Source: Brevibacterium oceani (lineage in GTDB: Bacteria; Actinomycetota; Actinomycetes; Actinomycetales; Brevibacteriaceae). From it: a DNA stretch of 64,000 bases. The notes below the pieces were generated by a model, which saw only the letters and a list, made by a program, of their open reading frames with translations, made no database searches and was not told the origin of the DNA. Both the position numbers and the translations under genes were made by a program. Positions 1-8,218 of the stretch are shown here, piece after piece; position 1 is the stretch's first letter; each line of letters opens with the position of its first letter. The stretch is taken from positions 1 to 64,000 of the forward strand of contig NZ_JABKDE010000008.1 of assembly GCF_013623835.1 (NCBI RefSeq), read 5' to 3'.

Positions 1-69
1 AACGAGATTCGCCGCCTCGATCCGGTATTCCGGGGTGTAAGAGCGACGCTGTCGCTTCTGATCTGACAT
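1..69 (-). CDS. IS3-family transposase OrfA, N-terminal 23 codons only
   Basis: Read on the minus strand from an ATG at 69, the first 23 codons give MSDQKRQRRSYTPEY followed by RIEAANLV, the usual start of the helix-turn-helix OrfA protein of IS3-family elements in actinobacteria. The gene runs off the left edge, so I cannot say whether the element is intact. Its terminal inverted repeat should lie between about 70 and 135; the stretch around 105-130 looks like such an end but cannot be proven without the other end. Family assignment rests on these 23 residues. Confidence 0.7.
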   Translation of the reverse strand, partial: MSDQKRQRRSYTPEYRIEAANLV

Positions 70-307
70 ATTGAACATCCTTCCAGCAGGACTGCGAATC
101 CCGCTAACTTGGGTGTCCACTCTTCGAGGGTAGCCTCAGAGATGGACATCTCAGTTGCGGCGAGTCCGTTGGTTTCCCGGCGCTCGACAGTGCCATCACC
201 GGTCACCTGGACGCTGGTGACGGGTATGCATCGAGGAGTTTCTGATAGCAATAATTGGTAGAGCCGTCGCTCGCAGCTCGCTGAAAGTCTTAACATCTCA
301 ATGCGGC
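70..307. other. Non-coding stretch between IS element and YciI gene
   Basis: No convincing gene. It should contain the right end of the IS3-type element. A short dyad GTCACC/GGTGAC at 202-207 and 216-221 could form a hairpin but has no T tract. Nothing else is recognisable. Confidence 0.4.
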
Positions 308-631
308 CTACTCGCCGAACGAGGGAACGCTCTCTGGAGAGCTCGACAATCGATCGAGCTCTCCGAAGATCGGATCCCACTCTACGATGAGAAGATTCTC
401 CACGATGCCATGCTGCCAGAATGGATCGGAGGCCAGGTACTGGCGAAGCTCCGATTCATCCACGGCTTGCATCACGAGCCATCCCTGTCGAATATCGGTT
501 CCCACTGAGGGTCCGGAAGCGATGATCGTCCCGGCGGCGACATGCTCGCGTACCCATTCAACATGAGGACCGACCCATTCTTGCCACCCGGCCTCGTCGG
601 GGTGGTCTAACCTCACAATGAAAATGCTCAT
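308..631 (-). CDS. YciI-like protein (dimeric alpha-beta barrel)
   Basis: A 107-residue protein of YciI/YCII type, a small ferredoxin-like fold related to muconolactone isomerase; most members have no proven reaction. The N-terminus MSIFIVRLDHPDEAGWQEW, the central GTIIASGPS and the later DPFWQHGI region fit the family, where an early His and the loop Ser/Asp line a pocket. ATG 631 is chosen over an upstream in-frame start because AAAGGAGAAAG sits just before it. The gene lies 40 bp downstream of the HxlR gene on the same strand, so the two probably form a unit in which the regulator controls this enzyme-like protein. Confidence 0.8.
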   Translation of the reverse strand: MSIFIVRLDHPDEAGWQEWVGPHVEWVREHVAAGTIIASGPSVGTDIRQGWLVMQAVDESELRQYLASDPFWQHGIVENLLIVEWDPIFGELDRLSSSPESVPSFGE

Positions 632-671
632 GTCTTTCTCCTTTTCATTATTTGGGCGAATCTTCGTACAG

Positions 672-1073
672 TTAAACACCGTCAAGAGAGTCATCGAAGA
701 CTTCTCGAGCGCGTTCTATTTCGGATAAGTGGTCGTCTGCCCACGCCAGGAGCACATCGATAGGGTCGCGGAGAGTTTTGCCCAGCGGCGTGATTCGGTA
801 GATGACGGCTACTGGACGTGTTGAGACGATCTCGCGCCCGACCACTCCGTTTCGTTCCAGACGCCTCAGTGTTGCCGTCAGAGACTTCTGCGACACCTGA
901 GGGATAGCGCGGCGAAGCTCATTGAAGCGGCTGGGACGTTCGCACAGTTCGTTCAGCACACTCAGCGACCATTTGTCGAGGACTTGGTCGAGAAGCTCGC
1001 GGTGCGGAGCATCGATCCGCAGTTCGTCACTCCCCTCAACTGACGTCGCTTGGTCAGGGAAACTATCCGTCAC
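672..1073 (-). CDS. HxlR-family winged-helix regulator
   Basis: A 133-residue single-domain DNA-binding protein. The core LLDQVLDKWSLSVLNEL, then FNELRRAIPQVSQKSLTATL and the wing LERNGVVGREI are typical of HxlR regulators, which respond to redox or small electrophiles, often through cysteines; here Cys44 (in NELCERPSR) is the only one. The start is GTG at 1073 with no clear ribosome-binding site, so it is less certain. The YciI gene follows at once and is the likely target together with this gene itself. Confidence 0.85.
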   Translation of the reverse strand: MTDSFPDQATSVEGSDELRIDAPHRELLDQVLDKWSLSVLNELCERPSRFNELRRAIPQVSQKSLTATLRRLERNGVVGREIVSTRPVAVIYRITPLGKTLRDPIDVLLAWADDHLSEIERAREVFDDSLDGV

Positions 1074-1113
1074 GGGTCGCCAATCCTCTCGGCTCAGTAC
1101 AAATTTCGTGCAG

Positions 1114-1131
1114 TTCGGCTAACGAGCCGAA
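1114..1131. promoter_or_regulatory. Inverted repeat TTCGGCT-N4-AGCCGAA
   Basis: A perfect 7+7 bp dyad with a 4-nt centre lies upstream of the HxlR gene and downstream of the MFS gene, both on the minus strand. It could be the HxlR operator or the end of the transporter transcript; there is no T tract after it, which slightly favours an operator. Confidence 0.35.
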
Positions 1132-1267
1132 GTACGTCACCTTGTGCTGGCTCACGATCCAGTTGTACTCAATCTAGTCGGAGTAGCGAACCAGACAGTC
1201 GTGGAATGGCCGAACTTGTTCCATGCTAGCAAGCCCTGTTCTGGCGAGCTTGAAATCGGTGGCTGCG

Positions 1268-2599
1268 CTACTGTTGGCCGCCTCCCACTGTTTTCGGCAG
1301 GTTGAATGCAGCGATGCCTGAGATCAACGCGGCAGCCATGAGGAGCAACGCCGGCGATCGAGGGTCTCCCGTTTCGTTGACGATCCACTGCGCGACAAAC
1401 GAAATGGCCCCACCGAGCAGACTCACAGTCACCCCGTACGCCACAGCAGTCACTACCCCCCTTCGCGCGACCCCGGCGAGCGTTCCGTATACAACCGGGG
1501 TGGAGGAGGCGTATAACGCCGGCAAACCGGAGACGAGTGCGACGCATACGACGATGACTCCCATGGATCCGGATTCGCCACTTGCAACAATTCGGTCCCA
1601 TAGGGGCCAGGCGACGAGCAACGTACCGGCTGAGGAGAGCAGAAGCACTCGACGCGCGCCGATCCGATTGGACAAGAGACCACCGCTGATGACTGCAACG
1701 ACCCCCACGACCAATGCGACGACGATGACCGTCGTGCTTTCGAACAATCCGAGGCCGAGTTGGGCGAGAAGCGATTGCATGTATGTATAGGTCATGTAGA
1801 AGCCGATCGTGTGCAATACAGCCACGCCTGCGATGAGGAAGATCTCTCGTCCGTGGTGCCAGAAGCTTTTGCTCGTCGGGTCTATGGTTGTCGCAGTTCG
1901 AATCGGAGGGTCTTCCCCTTCGCGCGCCTCGATCTTAACTTCTTCAAATTCAGGTGTCTCACCAAGCTGAGCCCGCAAGTAGAGTCCGATGGCTCCGAGC
2001 GGAAGACCCAGCAGGAAGGGCACGCGCCAGCCCCAGTCATGCATCTGATCTGGACTGAGGTTCGCGCTGAGCCCGACGACGACCAGTGCAGCCAGGAGCA
2101 AACCGACAACGCTTCCCACCTGCACACGACTCGCCATTTCAGGACGCCGATGAGCAGGAGCGAACTCCGTCGCGTAGATGACAGCAGTTGTGTATTCGCC
2201 CCCGACCATCAGTCCTTGAGTGACACGCAAGAGCACCAAGAGGACCGTAGCTGAGATTCCCATGCTCTCTGGTGTCGGCAGAAGACCGATCAGCCCGGTC
2301 ATCACTGACATACCCACGACGGTGACGACGAGCACGGGCTTGCGACCAAGTCGGTCTGTGAGAATGCCGAAGAAGACAGATCCAAGCGGCCGGACGAGAA
2401 ATGCTGTGCCAAAGACGGCAAACGTGGACAGGAGCGCTGCCGTCGACGACTCCTTCGGGAAGAACACTGATGCCAAAACCGTGGCTAGGAAGCCGAACGA
2501 AGCGTACTCGTAAGTTTCGATGGTGTTGCCGACTGCTGCGGCCACACTGGCACGTGAGGTCCGGCGCTGTCTTTGCAGGTTGATCTCGGGAAAAGCCAT
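1268..2599 (-). CDS. MHS-type MFS transporter (metabolite:H+ symporter)
   Basis: A 443-residue, twelve-helix carrier. The start RASVAAAVGNTIETYEYASF matches the first helix of the metabolite:H+ symporter family (ShiA, KgtP, ProP relatives), and LTDRLGRKPVLVVT is the loop 2-3 signature DRxGRK. RVTQGLMVGGEYTTAVIY is helix 4. The family imports organic acids with protons. ATG 2599 is used because AAAGGAAC lies 8 nt before it. The gene is divergent from the MarR gene across a shared operator, so it is the likely import step for the cluster at 2.8-10 kb. Substrate unknown. Confidence 0.88.
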   Translation of the reverse strand: MAFPEINLQRQRRTSRASVAAAVGNTIETYEYASFGFLATVLASVFFPKESSTAALLSTFAVFGTAFLVRPLGSVFFGILTDRLGRKPVLVVTVVGMSVMTGLIGLLPTPESMGISATVLLVLLRVTQGLMVGGEYTTAVIYATEFAPAHRRPEMASRVQVGSVVGLLLAALVVVGLSANLSPDQMHDWGWRVPFLLGLPLGAIGLYLRAQLGETPEFEEVKIEAREGEDPPIRTATTIDPTSKSFWHHGREIFLIAGVAVLHTIGFYMTYTYMQSLLAQLGLGLFESTTVIVVALVVGVVAVISGGLLSNRIGARRVLLLSSAGTLLVAWPLWDRIVASGESGSMGVIVVCVALVSGLPALYASSTPVVYGTLAGVARRGVVTAVAYGVTVSLLGGAISFVAQWIVNETGDPRSPALLLMAAALISGIAAFNLPKTVGGGQQ

Positions 2600-2675
2600 A
2601 GTGCGGGTTCCTTTCGGCTGACTGATGCCCTCGCCGATGAGGACGATTTCAAGAGTAGAGTCCAACGCCGGGTTT

Positions 2676-2703
2676 TGCAAGCATGCTTATATGCATGCTT
2701 GCA
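2676..2703. promoter_or_regulatory. MarR operator, perfect 11-bp inverted repeat
   Basis: TGCAAGCATGC (2676-2686) and GCATGCTTGCA (2693-2703) are exact reverse complements with a 6-nt centre. They lie between the divergent MFS and MarR genes. The same AAGCATGCTT core recurs at 3267-3276 and 3306-3314 in front of the catabolic genes, which ties the three sites to one regulator, most likely the adjacent MarR. Confidence 0.75.
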
Positions 2704-2770
2704 TAGCCCGTCGATCACACCCGCTCCACGCCTCGCCGCGCTGATGTAGCGCCCGAGCACACCCCACCCC

Positions 2771-2776
2771 TATGCT
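2771..2776 (+). promoter_or_regulatory. -10 element TATGCT of the leaderless marR-type gene
   Basis: TATGCT ends 6 nt before the GTG start at 2783 and no ribosome-binding site is present. Transcription would begin at or next to the start codon, so the mRNA is probably leaderless, as is common in actinobacteria. No strong -35 box is seen. Confidence 0.5.
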
Positions 2777-2782
2777 CAATGT

Positions 2783-3268
2783 GTGTCTAAAGATAAAGAA
2801 TCCACCGAACCATACGACGAGGACCTGACGTATCTCGTCGACGCCGTCTTTCGTCTCGAACGAGCCACGGCAAAGATTGGCAGCCTGCGGCTCGCGCCAT
2901 GGAAACTGACCCTTTCTGGGTATGCGGCCTTGCGCGTCCTCGACAGCCGCCCCCACCTGTCATTGGCTCAATTGTCCCGGCGCTGCTTCGTCAAACCTCA
3001 GACAATGACGCGCATTGTCACCAACCTCGTCAAACTCGGCTACCTCGATCGCGCCGTGAGCCCAAACAATGAACGCGCCATGTCTTTGACTCTTACCGAC
3101 CACGGCCGGTCGACACTTCGCGACATGGATGTCGAGGTTCTCAAGGTCAACGATGCCATCGCGAAGAATCTCGACGGCATCGACCTCTCCGTCATGGTGA
3201 GCGCCCTGCGCGACAGCGCCCGCGCCGTCGAGGCTGACATTCAGGAGCTCGAACAACCCCGAATGTAA
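2783..3268 (+). CDS. MarR-family transcriptional regulator
   Basis: A 161-residue regulator with the MarR order: dimer helix, LTLSGYAALRVLDSRPHLSL, recognition region FVKPQTMTRIVTNLVKLGYL, and wing RAVSPNNERAMSLTLTDHG with the conserved Asn-Glu-Arg and final LTxxG. MarR proteins are usually repressors released by an aromatic or acid ligand. Palindromes with the core AAGCATGCTT flank the gene on both sides, so it probably controls itself, the divergent transporter and the seven genes downstream. Start GTG 2783 fits the -10 spacing for a leaderless message. Confidence 0.9.
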   Translation: MSKDKESTEPYDEDLTYLVDAVFRLERATAKIGSLRLAPWKLTLSGYAALRVLDSRPHLSLAQLSRRCFVKPQTMTRIVTNLVKLGYLDRAVSPNNERAMSLTLTDHGRSTLRDMDVEVLKVNDAIAKNLDGIDLSVMVSALRDSARAVEADIQELEQPRM

Positions 3269-3314
3269 GCATGCTTGCATAACTATCCGGTCGGCGTTAA
3301 CGTATAAGCATGCT
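3267..3314. promoter_or_regulatory. Two further MarR-type operator sites
   Basis: AAGCATGCTT (3267-3276, inside TAAGCATGCTTGCATA) overlaps the marR stop codon, and AAGCATGCT (3306-3314, inside TATAAGCATGCTGACA) covers the ATG of the next gene at 3310. The second site places the start codon inside the operator, consistent with a leaderless transcript from a -10 such as TAACGT (3298-3303) and with repression by promoter occlusion. Confidence 0.6.
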
Positions 3315-4509
3315 GACAAATAAAAGGGTGGAGCAGCCGCCCCGAAGAGCAACCGACCAGGCCTTCCACCGAAACGTGCTTGGCCACTACCCTGCCGGTG
3401 TCGTCGGAATCACTGGACGAGCAGCCGACGGCTCACCAGTGGGTATGGTCGCCACGTCTTTCACTTCTGTCTCACTCGATCCTCCGTTGGTGGCCTTCAT
3501 GCCGATGAAGACCTCGACGACGTTCGCAGCGCTCCGTGAATCCGGAAGCTTCTGCGTCAACGTCCTCGCCGCCGGCCAGGAAGGAATCTCTCGACAATTG
3601 GCGGTCAAGGGTGGCGACAAGTTCCACGGGGTCGATTGGCGGACAGAACAGACAGGTGCCCCGGTGCTTCACGGCGCGGTCGCTTGGATCGACTGCACGA
3701 TCGTTTCGGTGCATGACGAAGGCGACCACTATATTGTTGTCGGTCACGTTGAGGATCTCGCAATCGATCGATCCTCGTCGCCTCTCCTGTACTTCCAGGG
3801 AGGATACGGCAGAGTTTCCTCGCCGTCGCTGACTGCCAGTGGTGAGACCGATCTGATTAGTCACTTGCGCGTCGTCGATGCCGTCCGAGAAGAAATGGTC
3901 GAAACTTCACACGCTGTCGGCGGCGAAGTCGTGGCCACGGCGCTGCTGCGCAATGAGATCGTCGCCCTTGCCACCAGTGGGCACCCAGATCCAGACAGGC
4001 TCCCAACTCGGATAGGCCAGCGCATGCCGTATACCCCTCCTTTGGGGGCTGCTTTCGCGGCGTGGTCGGAACCAGCGGAGTGGATCCGCCAAGTACCAGG
4101 CGCACAGAGGGAGTACGCCGCTTCACTGGTCGAGCGAGTTCGAGAACGAGGCTGGTCGGCAAGCCTGAGCGACGGAACACCCTTTTCGGATTTGGAACGC
4201 GCCCTCGCCAAGCTACCTCTCACCGGCCCTGGCGGTGATGAGATCGCCGAGGTAGAACAGATGCTGGATCCGAGCAGTCCACTCTACGAACCCGACCTGC
4301 ACAGCGATTTCGGCGCGGGCAACCACGCTCCACCATTACGCACCGTAGCGGTCCCGGTGCTGGACACCAATGAAACTGCACAGGTCGTCTTCACCGCATA
4401 TGGACTCCCACCCACCACAACGACGGATGACCTGAAGCTCATCGTCAACCGACTCCAGACGCTCGCGGCACTTGCGAGCGAAGTCATCAACCCAAAGGAC
4501 GCATCATGA
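3310..4509 (+). CDS. Flavin reductase fused to an IclR-like effector domain
   Basis: A 399-residue two-domain protein. Residues about 18-180 are a flavin reductase of the HpaC/RutF/DIM6 type (HYPAGVVGITG, VATSFTSVSLDPPL, SGSFCVNVLAAGQE, GGDKFHGVDW, FQGGYG), which would make reduced flavin with NAD(P)H. Residues about 185-395 resemble the ligand-binding half of IclR regulators (VVDAVREEMVETSHA, RIGQRMPYTPPLGAAFAAW, VRERGW) without a DNA-binding domain. The stop overlaps the start of the monooxygenase gene by 4 bp, so it is the obvious FMNH2 supplier. The extra domain may sense substrate and adjust reductase activity. The ATG at 3310 has no ribosome-binding site and is probably leaderless. Confidence 0.82.
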   Translation: MLTNKRVEQPPRRATDQAFHRNVLGHYPAGVVGITGRAADGSPVGMVATSFTSVSLDPPLVAFMPMKTSTTFAALRESGSFCVNVLAAGQEGISRQLAVKGGDKFHGVDWRTEQTGAPVLHGAVAWIDCTIVSVHDEGDHYIVVGHVEDLAIDRSSSPLLYFQGGYGRVSSPSLTASGETDLISHLRVVDAVREEMVETSHAVGGEVVATALLRNEIVALATSGHPDPDRLPTRIGQRMPYTPPLGAAFAAWSEPAEWIRQVPGAQREYAASLVERVRERGWSASLSDGTPFSDLERALAKLPLTGPGGDEIAEVEQMLDPSSPLYEPDLHSDFGAGNHAPPLRTVAVPVLDTNETAQVVFTAYGLPPTTTTDDLKLIVNRLQTLAALASEVINPKDAS

Positions 4510-5531
4510 CTGAGATCTTCACAGGAGCCCAGCCGCTAGTCGGCGGTGAAATCGACCCCGAGGCATTTCACGACAGAATCGACGCCCTCGACAAATCAGA
4601 CGTAGTCGATCGAGTCCTCATCGGATATTCTTCTGTCTGGCCCCATAACCACGCGGTTGTCCCCTATGCGCTGGGACGCACATCTCACTTCTCCCCCATC
4701 CTCGCCCACCGTCCCGGAGTGATGCCGCCAACAGCGGCGGCCCGATACTTCGCGTCGCTCGACGTAGTGTCTCGAGGTCGGCTTGCTATCAACGTGGTTG
4801 TCGGCGGAAGCGATAAGGATCTGCAGAGAGAGGGAGACTCACTGCCGAAGGCCGATCGGTATCGGCGAGCTACCGAGTATCTCGACGTCGTTCGGCGTTC
4901 CTGGACAAGCGTCGAACCTTTTGACCACGAAGGCGAGTTCTATTCGGCCTCCGGAGTCTCCCTGCAGACCCGCCCTTACCAAGGACAGGTTCCCATCTTC
5001 ATGGGTGGAGACAGCGACGATGCCGTCGAGTTCGGAGCAAAGCACGCTGACCTCTACATGCTGTGGGGCGAGCCGCTGGCGGGTACTGAGGAACGGATCA
5101 AGCGGGTCAACCGAGCAGCCGAAGAACACCATCGGAACATGCGATACTCAATCAACCTCCGCCTCTTCGTTGCAGAGACCGATGAGCTAGCTTGGCAGCT
5201 GGCCCGCGCCGCGGAACACGAGATCAGCGAAGCACAAGGCACAAATCGGTTTCTGCGGTCGTCAAAGGGCGACACATCCGTCGGCCGCCAGCGCGCACTT
5301 GCGTTGACCGATGAAGAGCTCCATGATGACTGCTTCTGGACCGGTCTCACTAAGCTCTTGGGTGGCTTCGCGAACTCACAGGCACTGGTTGGCTCCTACG
5401 ATCGGGTGTACTCCACTCTGAAGAGCTACCGTGAGCTTGGAATCGATGCCTTTTTGTTCACCACCGGCGTCGAGGCAGCGTGGGATCCATCAATCGAGGA
5501 ATTCGTCTCCGCAGTCAAGAAAGGCCTATGA
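4506..5531 (+). CDS. LLM-class FMNH2-dependent monooxygenase, SsuD-like
   Basis: A 341-residue bacterial-luciferase-fold enzyme. RGRLAINVVVGGSDKDL, RYRRATEYLDVVRRSW, PIFMGGDSDDAVEFGAKHAD and YMLWGEPLAGTEERI follow the alkanesulfonate monooxygenase SsuD pattern. Such enzymes use FMNH2 and O2 to cleave C-S bonds or insert oxygen (type II Baeyer-Villiger or RutA-like ring opening). The reductase is encoded immediately upstream with a 4-bp overlap. The true substrate could be a sulfonate, a ketone or an N-heterocycle; the CoA genes downstream favour a product with a carboxyl group. Confidence 0.87.
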   Translation: MTEIFTGAQPLVGGEIDPEAFHDRIDALDKSDVVDRVLIGYSSVWPHNHAVVPYALGRTSHFSPILAHRPGVMPPTAAARYFASLDVVSRGRLAINVVVGGSDKDLQREGDSLPKADRYRRATEYLDVVRRSWTSVEPFDHEGEFYSASGVSLQTRPYQGQVPIFMGGDSDDAVEFGAKHADLYMLWGEPLAGTEERIKRVNRAAEEHHRNMRYSINLRLFVAETDELAWQLARAAEHEISEAQGTNRFLRSSKGDTSVGRQRALALTDEELHDDCFWTGLTKLLGGFANSQALVGSYDRVYSTLKSYRELGIDAFLFTTGVEAAWDPSIEEFVSAVKKGL

Positions 5532-5534
5532 CAG

Positions 5535-7187
5535 ATGCCGTCAACGAAGACGCTGAGCACGAACAACCGCAGACTCAATGACCTCGGCGGGGGCACTGTC
5601 GGTGGGCTCATCGCACGCAGAGCAGCCGGCCACCCTGACAAATCGGCCATCGTGACTCCAACCGGATCCATGACGTACGGTGAACTCGACCTCACCGCCT
5701 CCAGAGTCGCAGCAGGCCTCACTGGACTCGGCTTAGAAGTCGGCGACAGCGTCGCCATTCTGATGCGAAACCGCATCGAGTGGATCGCCGCATGGGCCGG
5801 TGCGGCTCGCTGCGGGTTCGTCTGCGTACCAGTCAACACTGCGTATAAGGGCACGTTCCTCCTCCACGCACTGCAGCTAACATCTGCCCGAGTAATTATC
5901 ACCGAACCGGCGTTTCTGCCCGCGCTCGAGGAAGTCACAGCTGAGCTCGCACACCCTGTGCACGTCGTCTGTATCAATTCTTCCGAACCAGCAACTGCAC
6001 CGATGGAGAACGACTCGTCCGTTCCGAGAGTGATTGGGTGGAGTGACCTGGAGAAGCAAGCTGATGCAGACTATTCTGCGCCTGAGCTGAATCCGCACGA
6101 TGTGGCCATGATCGCCCTGACCTCAGGTACTACTGGTCGTAGCAAGGGCGTGGTGTGCCCGCACCAGATGCTCACCGTCGCCGCACGGGAGAACGTCGAA
6201 GCGATGGAGACTCAAAGTTGGGACAGACTGTACACGTGCCTGCCCCTGTTCCACGGCGCGGCTCTGCTCAACATCACGCTCCACGGCATCTACGCAGGAG
6301 CTGCCGTTGTCATCGGAGATCGCTTCAGCGCCAGCCGATTGTGGACAGATGTGAAGGCCAATGGCATCACGATGTTCAACGCCCTGGGCTCTGTGCTTCC
6401 CATGCTCCTGGCCCAACCACCTCGTGCGGATGATCGCAACAATCCCGTCCGCAAAGTCTTTGCCGCCCCGGCTCCGCCAGAAGTCCTCATGCCGTTCGAA
6501 GACCGATTCGATCTTCACATCGTGGAAGGCTACGGTCTCAGCGAAATCAAGAACGTCACGTACAACCCCCTCACCGGTCGAAAGATCGGATCAATCGGCA
6601 AGCCCACCAGAACCACCGAACTCCAGATTCAAAGCGAGAACGGAGAGCCGCTGGCACCGGGCGCAGTTGGTGAGATCGTCTACCGGCCACGAACCTCAGG
6701 CGTCATGTACACCCACTACCTCGCCGACCCCGAGGCGACCATTGCATCAATGCGCGACCTGTGGTGGCGAACCGGCGACTTGGGGTATGCCGACGACGAC
6801 GGCTTCTACTACTTCGTCGACAGAAAGAAGGATGCTCTGCGTCGCCGAGGCGAGAACATCTCCTCTTACGAAGTCGAGTCGGTGCTGCTGTCGTTCCCCG
6901 GCATCACCGAGGCAGCAGCGGTGGGCACGCCCTCTGAGCTCGGTGAGGACGAAGTTCTGGCGGTGATCGGAACCGATAACCCCGACAATCTCAATTTGGA
7001 TGCACTGTACGAGCATTGTGATCAACGACTCCCCCACTTCATGGTGCCACGTTACTTTCGAGTGCTCGCGGACCTCCCGCGTACTCCCACCGGCAAGATC
7101 CGCAAGGCCGAGCTGCGGTCCGGAGGAGTTACCGATCTGACATGGGATTCGCACGCCGCCGGTCGCAAACCAACCCGAGTGATCTGA
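5535..7187 (+). CDS. AMP-forming acyl-CoA ligase
   Basis: A 550-residue ANL-superfamily enzyme. Present are the phosphate-binding loop LTSGTTGRSKGVV, the aromatic motif GYGLSE, the WWRTGDLGYADDDGFYYFVDR hinge region from about residue 411 (TGDLG), and the C-terminal PRTPTGKIRKAEL with the catalytic lysine. It would turn a carboxylic acid, ATP and CoA into acyl-CoA, AMP and pyrophosphate. The gene starts 3 nt after the monooxygenase stop, with AAAGG upstream. It likely activates the acid released by the oxygenase; chain type cannot be read from the sequence. Confidence 0.9.
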   Translation: MPSTKTLSTNNRRLNDLGGGTVGGLIARRAAGHPDKSAIVTPTGSMTYGELDLTASRVAAGLTGLGLEVGDSVAILMRNRIEWIAAWAGAARCGFVCVPVNTAYKGTFLLHALQLTSARVIITEPAFLPALEEVTAELAHPVHVVCINSSEPATAPMENDSSVPRVIGWSDLEKQADADYSAPELNPHDVAMIALTSGTTGRSKGVVCPHQMLTVAARENVEAMETQSWDRLYTCLPLFHGAALLNITLHGIYAGAAVVIGDRFSASRLWTDVKANGITMFNALGSVLPMLLAQPPRADDRNNPVRKVFAAPAPPEVLMPFEDRFDLHIVEGYGLSEIKNVTYNPLTGRKIGSIGKPTRTTELQIQSENGEPLAPGAVGEIVYRPRTSGVMYTHYLADPEATIASMRDLWWRTGDLGYADDDGFYYFVDRKKDALRRRGENISSYEVESVLLSFPGITEAAAVGTPSELGEDEVLAVIGTDNPDNLNLDALYEHCDQRLPHFMVPRYFRVLADLPRTPTGKIRKAELRSGGVTDLTWDSHAAGRKPTRVI

Positions 7188-7197
7188 GGATCTGACC

Positions 7198-8214
7198 ATG
7201 AACTCTGATAACAATCCAGTGACATCGCCACTTACCAAATCGGCAAGCGAAGGGCCATCGACGGACGTTCGGCTGAAAGACATCGCGCCCCGGCTCGGCT
7301 GTCAGGCCCACACAGTCCCAACGCCCATTAAGGTCGAACTCATCGACCGGCTGAGCGCCGCAGGAATTCAAGCCATTGAAGCGACCTCGTTCGTCCGCCA
7401 CGATCTCGTACCGGGTCTAGCCGATGCCGAGCAGGTGATGCAACGCGTCGACCGCTCCTACGGAACTCAATGGCACTGCTGTGTCGGCAACGAACGCGGC
7501 CTCACCCGAGCAATCGACGCTGGAGTCGACTATGCCTGGTTCCTGTTGTCAGCAGATGAGGGGTTCTCTAAAGCCAACACGGGGATGACGACGAGAGATT
7601 CCATTGAGCAGCTTGCAAAACTAAGGAGAATCGCAGCAGGCTCCGGCGTCACGCTCGGCACGTACCTGATCTTTGCTTGGGGCGGACCCAGCGGCCCACC
7701 CCGAGGCCCTGAACTCATCAACAACATGGCACCGATGCTCTCCGACGCGGGAGTGAGTGAGTGGATTCTCGCAGACTCGAGCGGCTACGCCTCTCCGCTG
7801 CAAATGACACAGCTGATCACCACCGCTTTAGAACACAACGTCGCGGATCGTATCACTGTTCAGGTCCACGACGGACGTGGGATGGGAGTAGCAAATGCGG
7901 TCGAGCTAGCCCGACTTGGGATCGCCAACATCGATGTCTCCCTAGGCGGGTCCGGAGGGCATCCGGCCATGCCGAACTACCCAGGAGGCGGCACCTGCAG
8001 CGAAGACGTCGTCCAGATTCTCGAACGCATGGGTGTAAGAACCGGGATCGACCTTTCATCCTTGATCGAGACTTCCAGGTGGTGGGCAGATGAGGTCGGC
8101 GTGCCTTCACCAGGTTTCAGTCGCCACATCGGCCCCGTCCCCAATGCCTCAAACGAAAGACCGTCCGCAGACTTCACTTGGCAGTCTCCGGCCTCAGTCG
8201 GAAAGGCAGGATAA
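7198..8214 (+). CDS. HMG-CoA-lyase-like TIM-barrel protein lacking several metal ligands
   Basis: A 338-residue protein of the HMGL-like (DRE-TIM) fold: VPTPIKVELIDRLSAAGIQA, EATSFV, LADSSGYASP and GVRTGIDLSSLIE match HMG-CoA lyase well. Yet the key GPRDGLQ motif reads APRLGCQ (R32 kept, metal-binding Asp replaced by L33), the HCHD pair reads QVHD (first His replaced by Q222), and GGCP reads GGHP at 254-256. In known lyases these Asp and His residues hold Mg2+ or Mn2+ and the Cys is catalytic. Either the chemistry changed or catalysis is lost. GAGGATC precedes ATG 7198. It sits in the CoA-ligase operon, so a carbon-carbon cleaving step would fit. Confidence 0.8.
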   Translation: MNSDNNPVTSPLTKSASEGPSTDVRLKDIAPRLGCQAHTVPTPIKVELIDRLSAAGIQAIEATSFVRHDLVPGLADAEQVMQRVDRSYGTQWHCCVGNERGLTRAIDAGVDYAWFLLSADEGFSKANTGMTTRDSIEQLAKLRRIAAGSGVTLGTYLIFAWGGPSGPPRGPELINNMAPMLSDAGVSEWILADSSGYASPLQMTQLITTALEHNVADRITVQVHDGRGMGVANAVELARLGIANIDVSLGGSGGHPAMPNYPGGGTCSEDVVQILERMGVRTGIDLSSLIETSRWWADEVGVPSPGFSRHIGPVPNASNERPSADFTWQSPASVGKAG

Positions 8215-8218
8215 CGCT

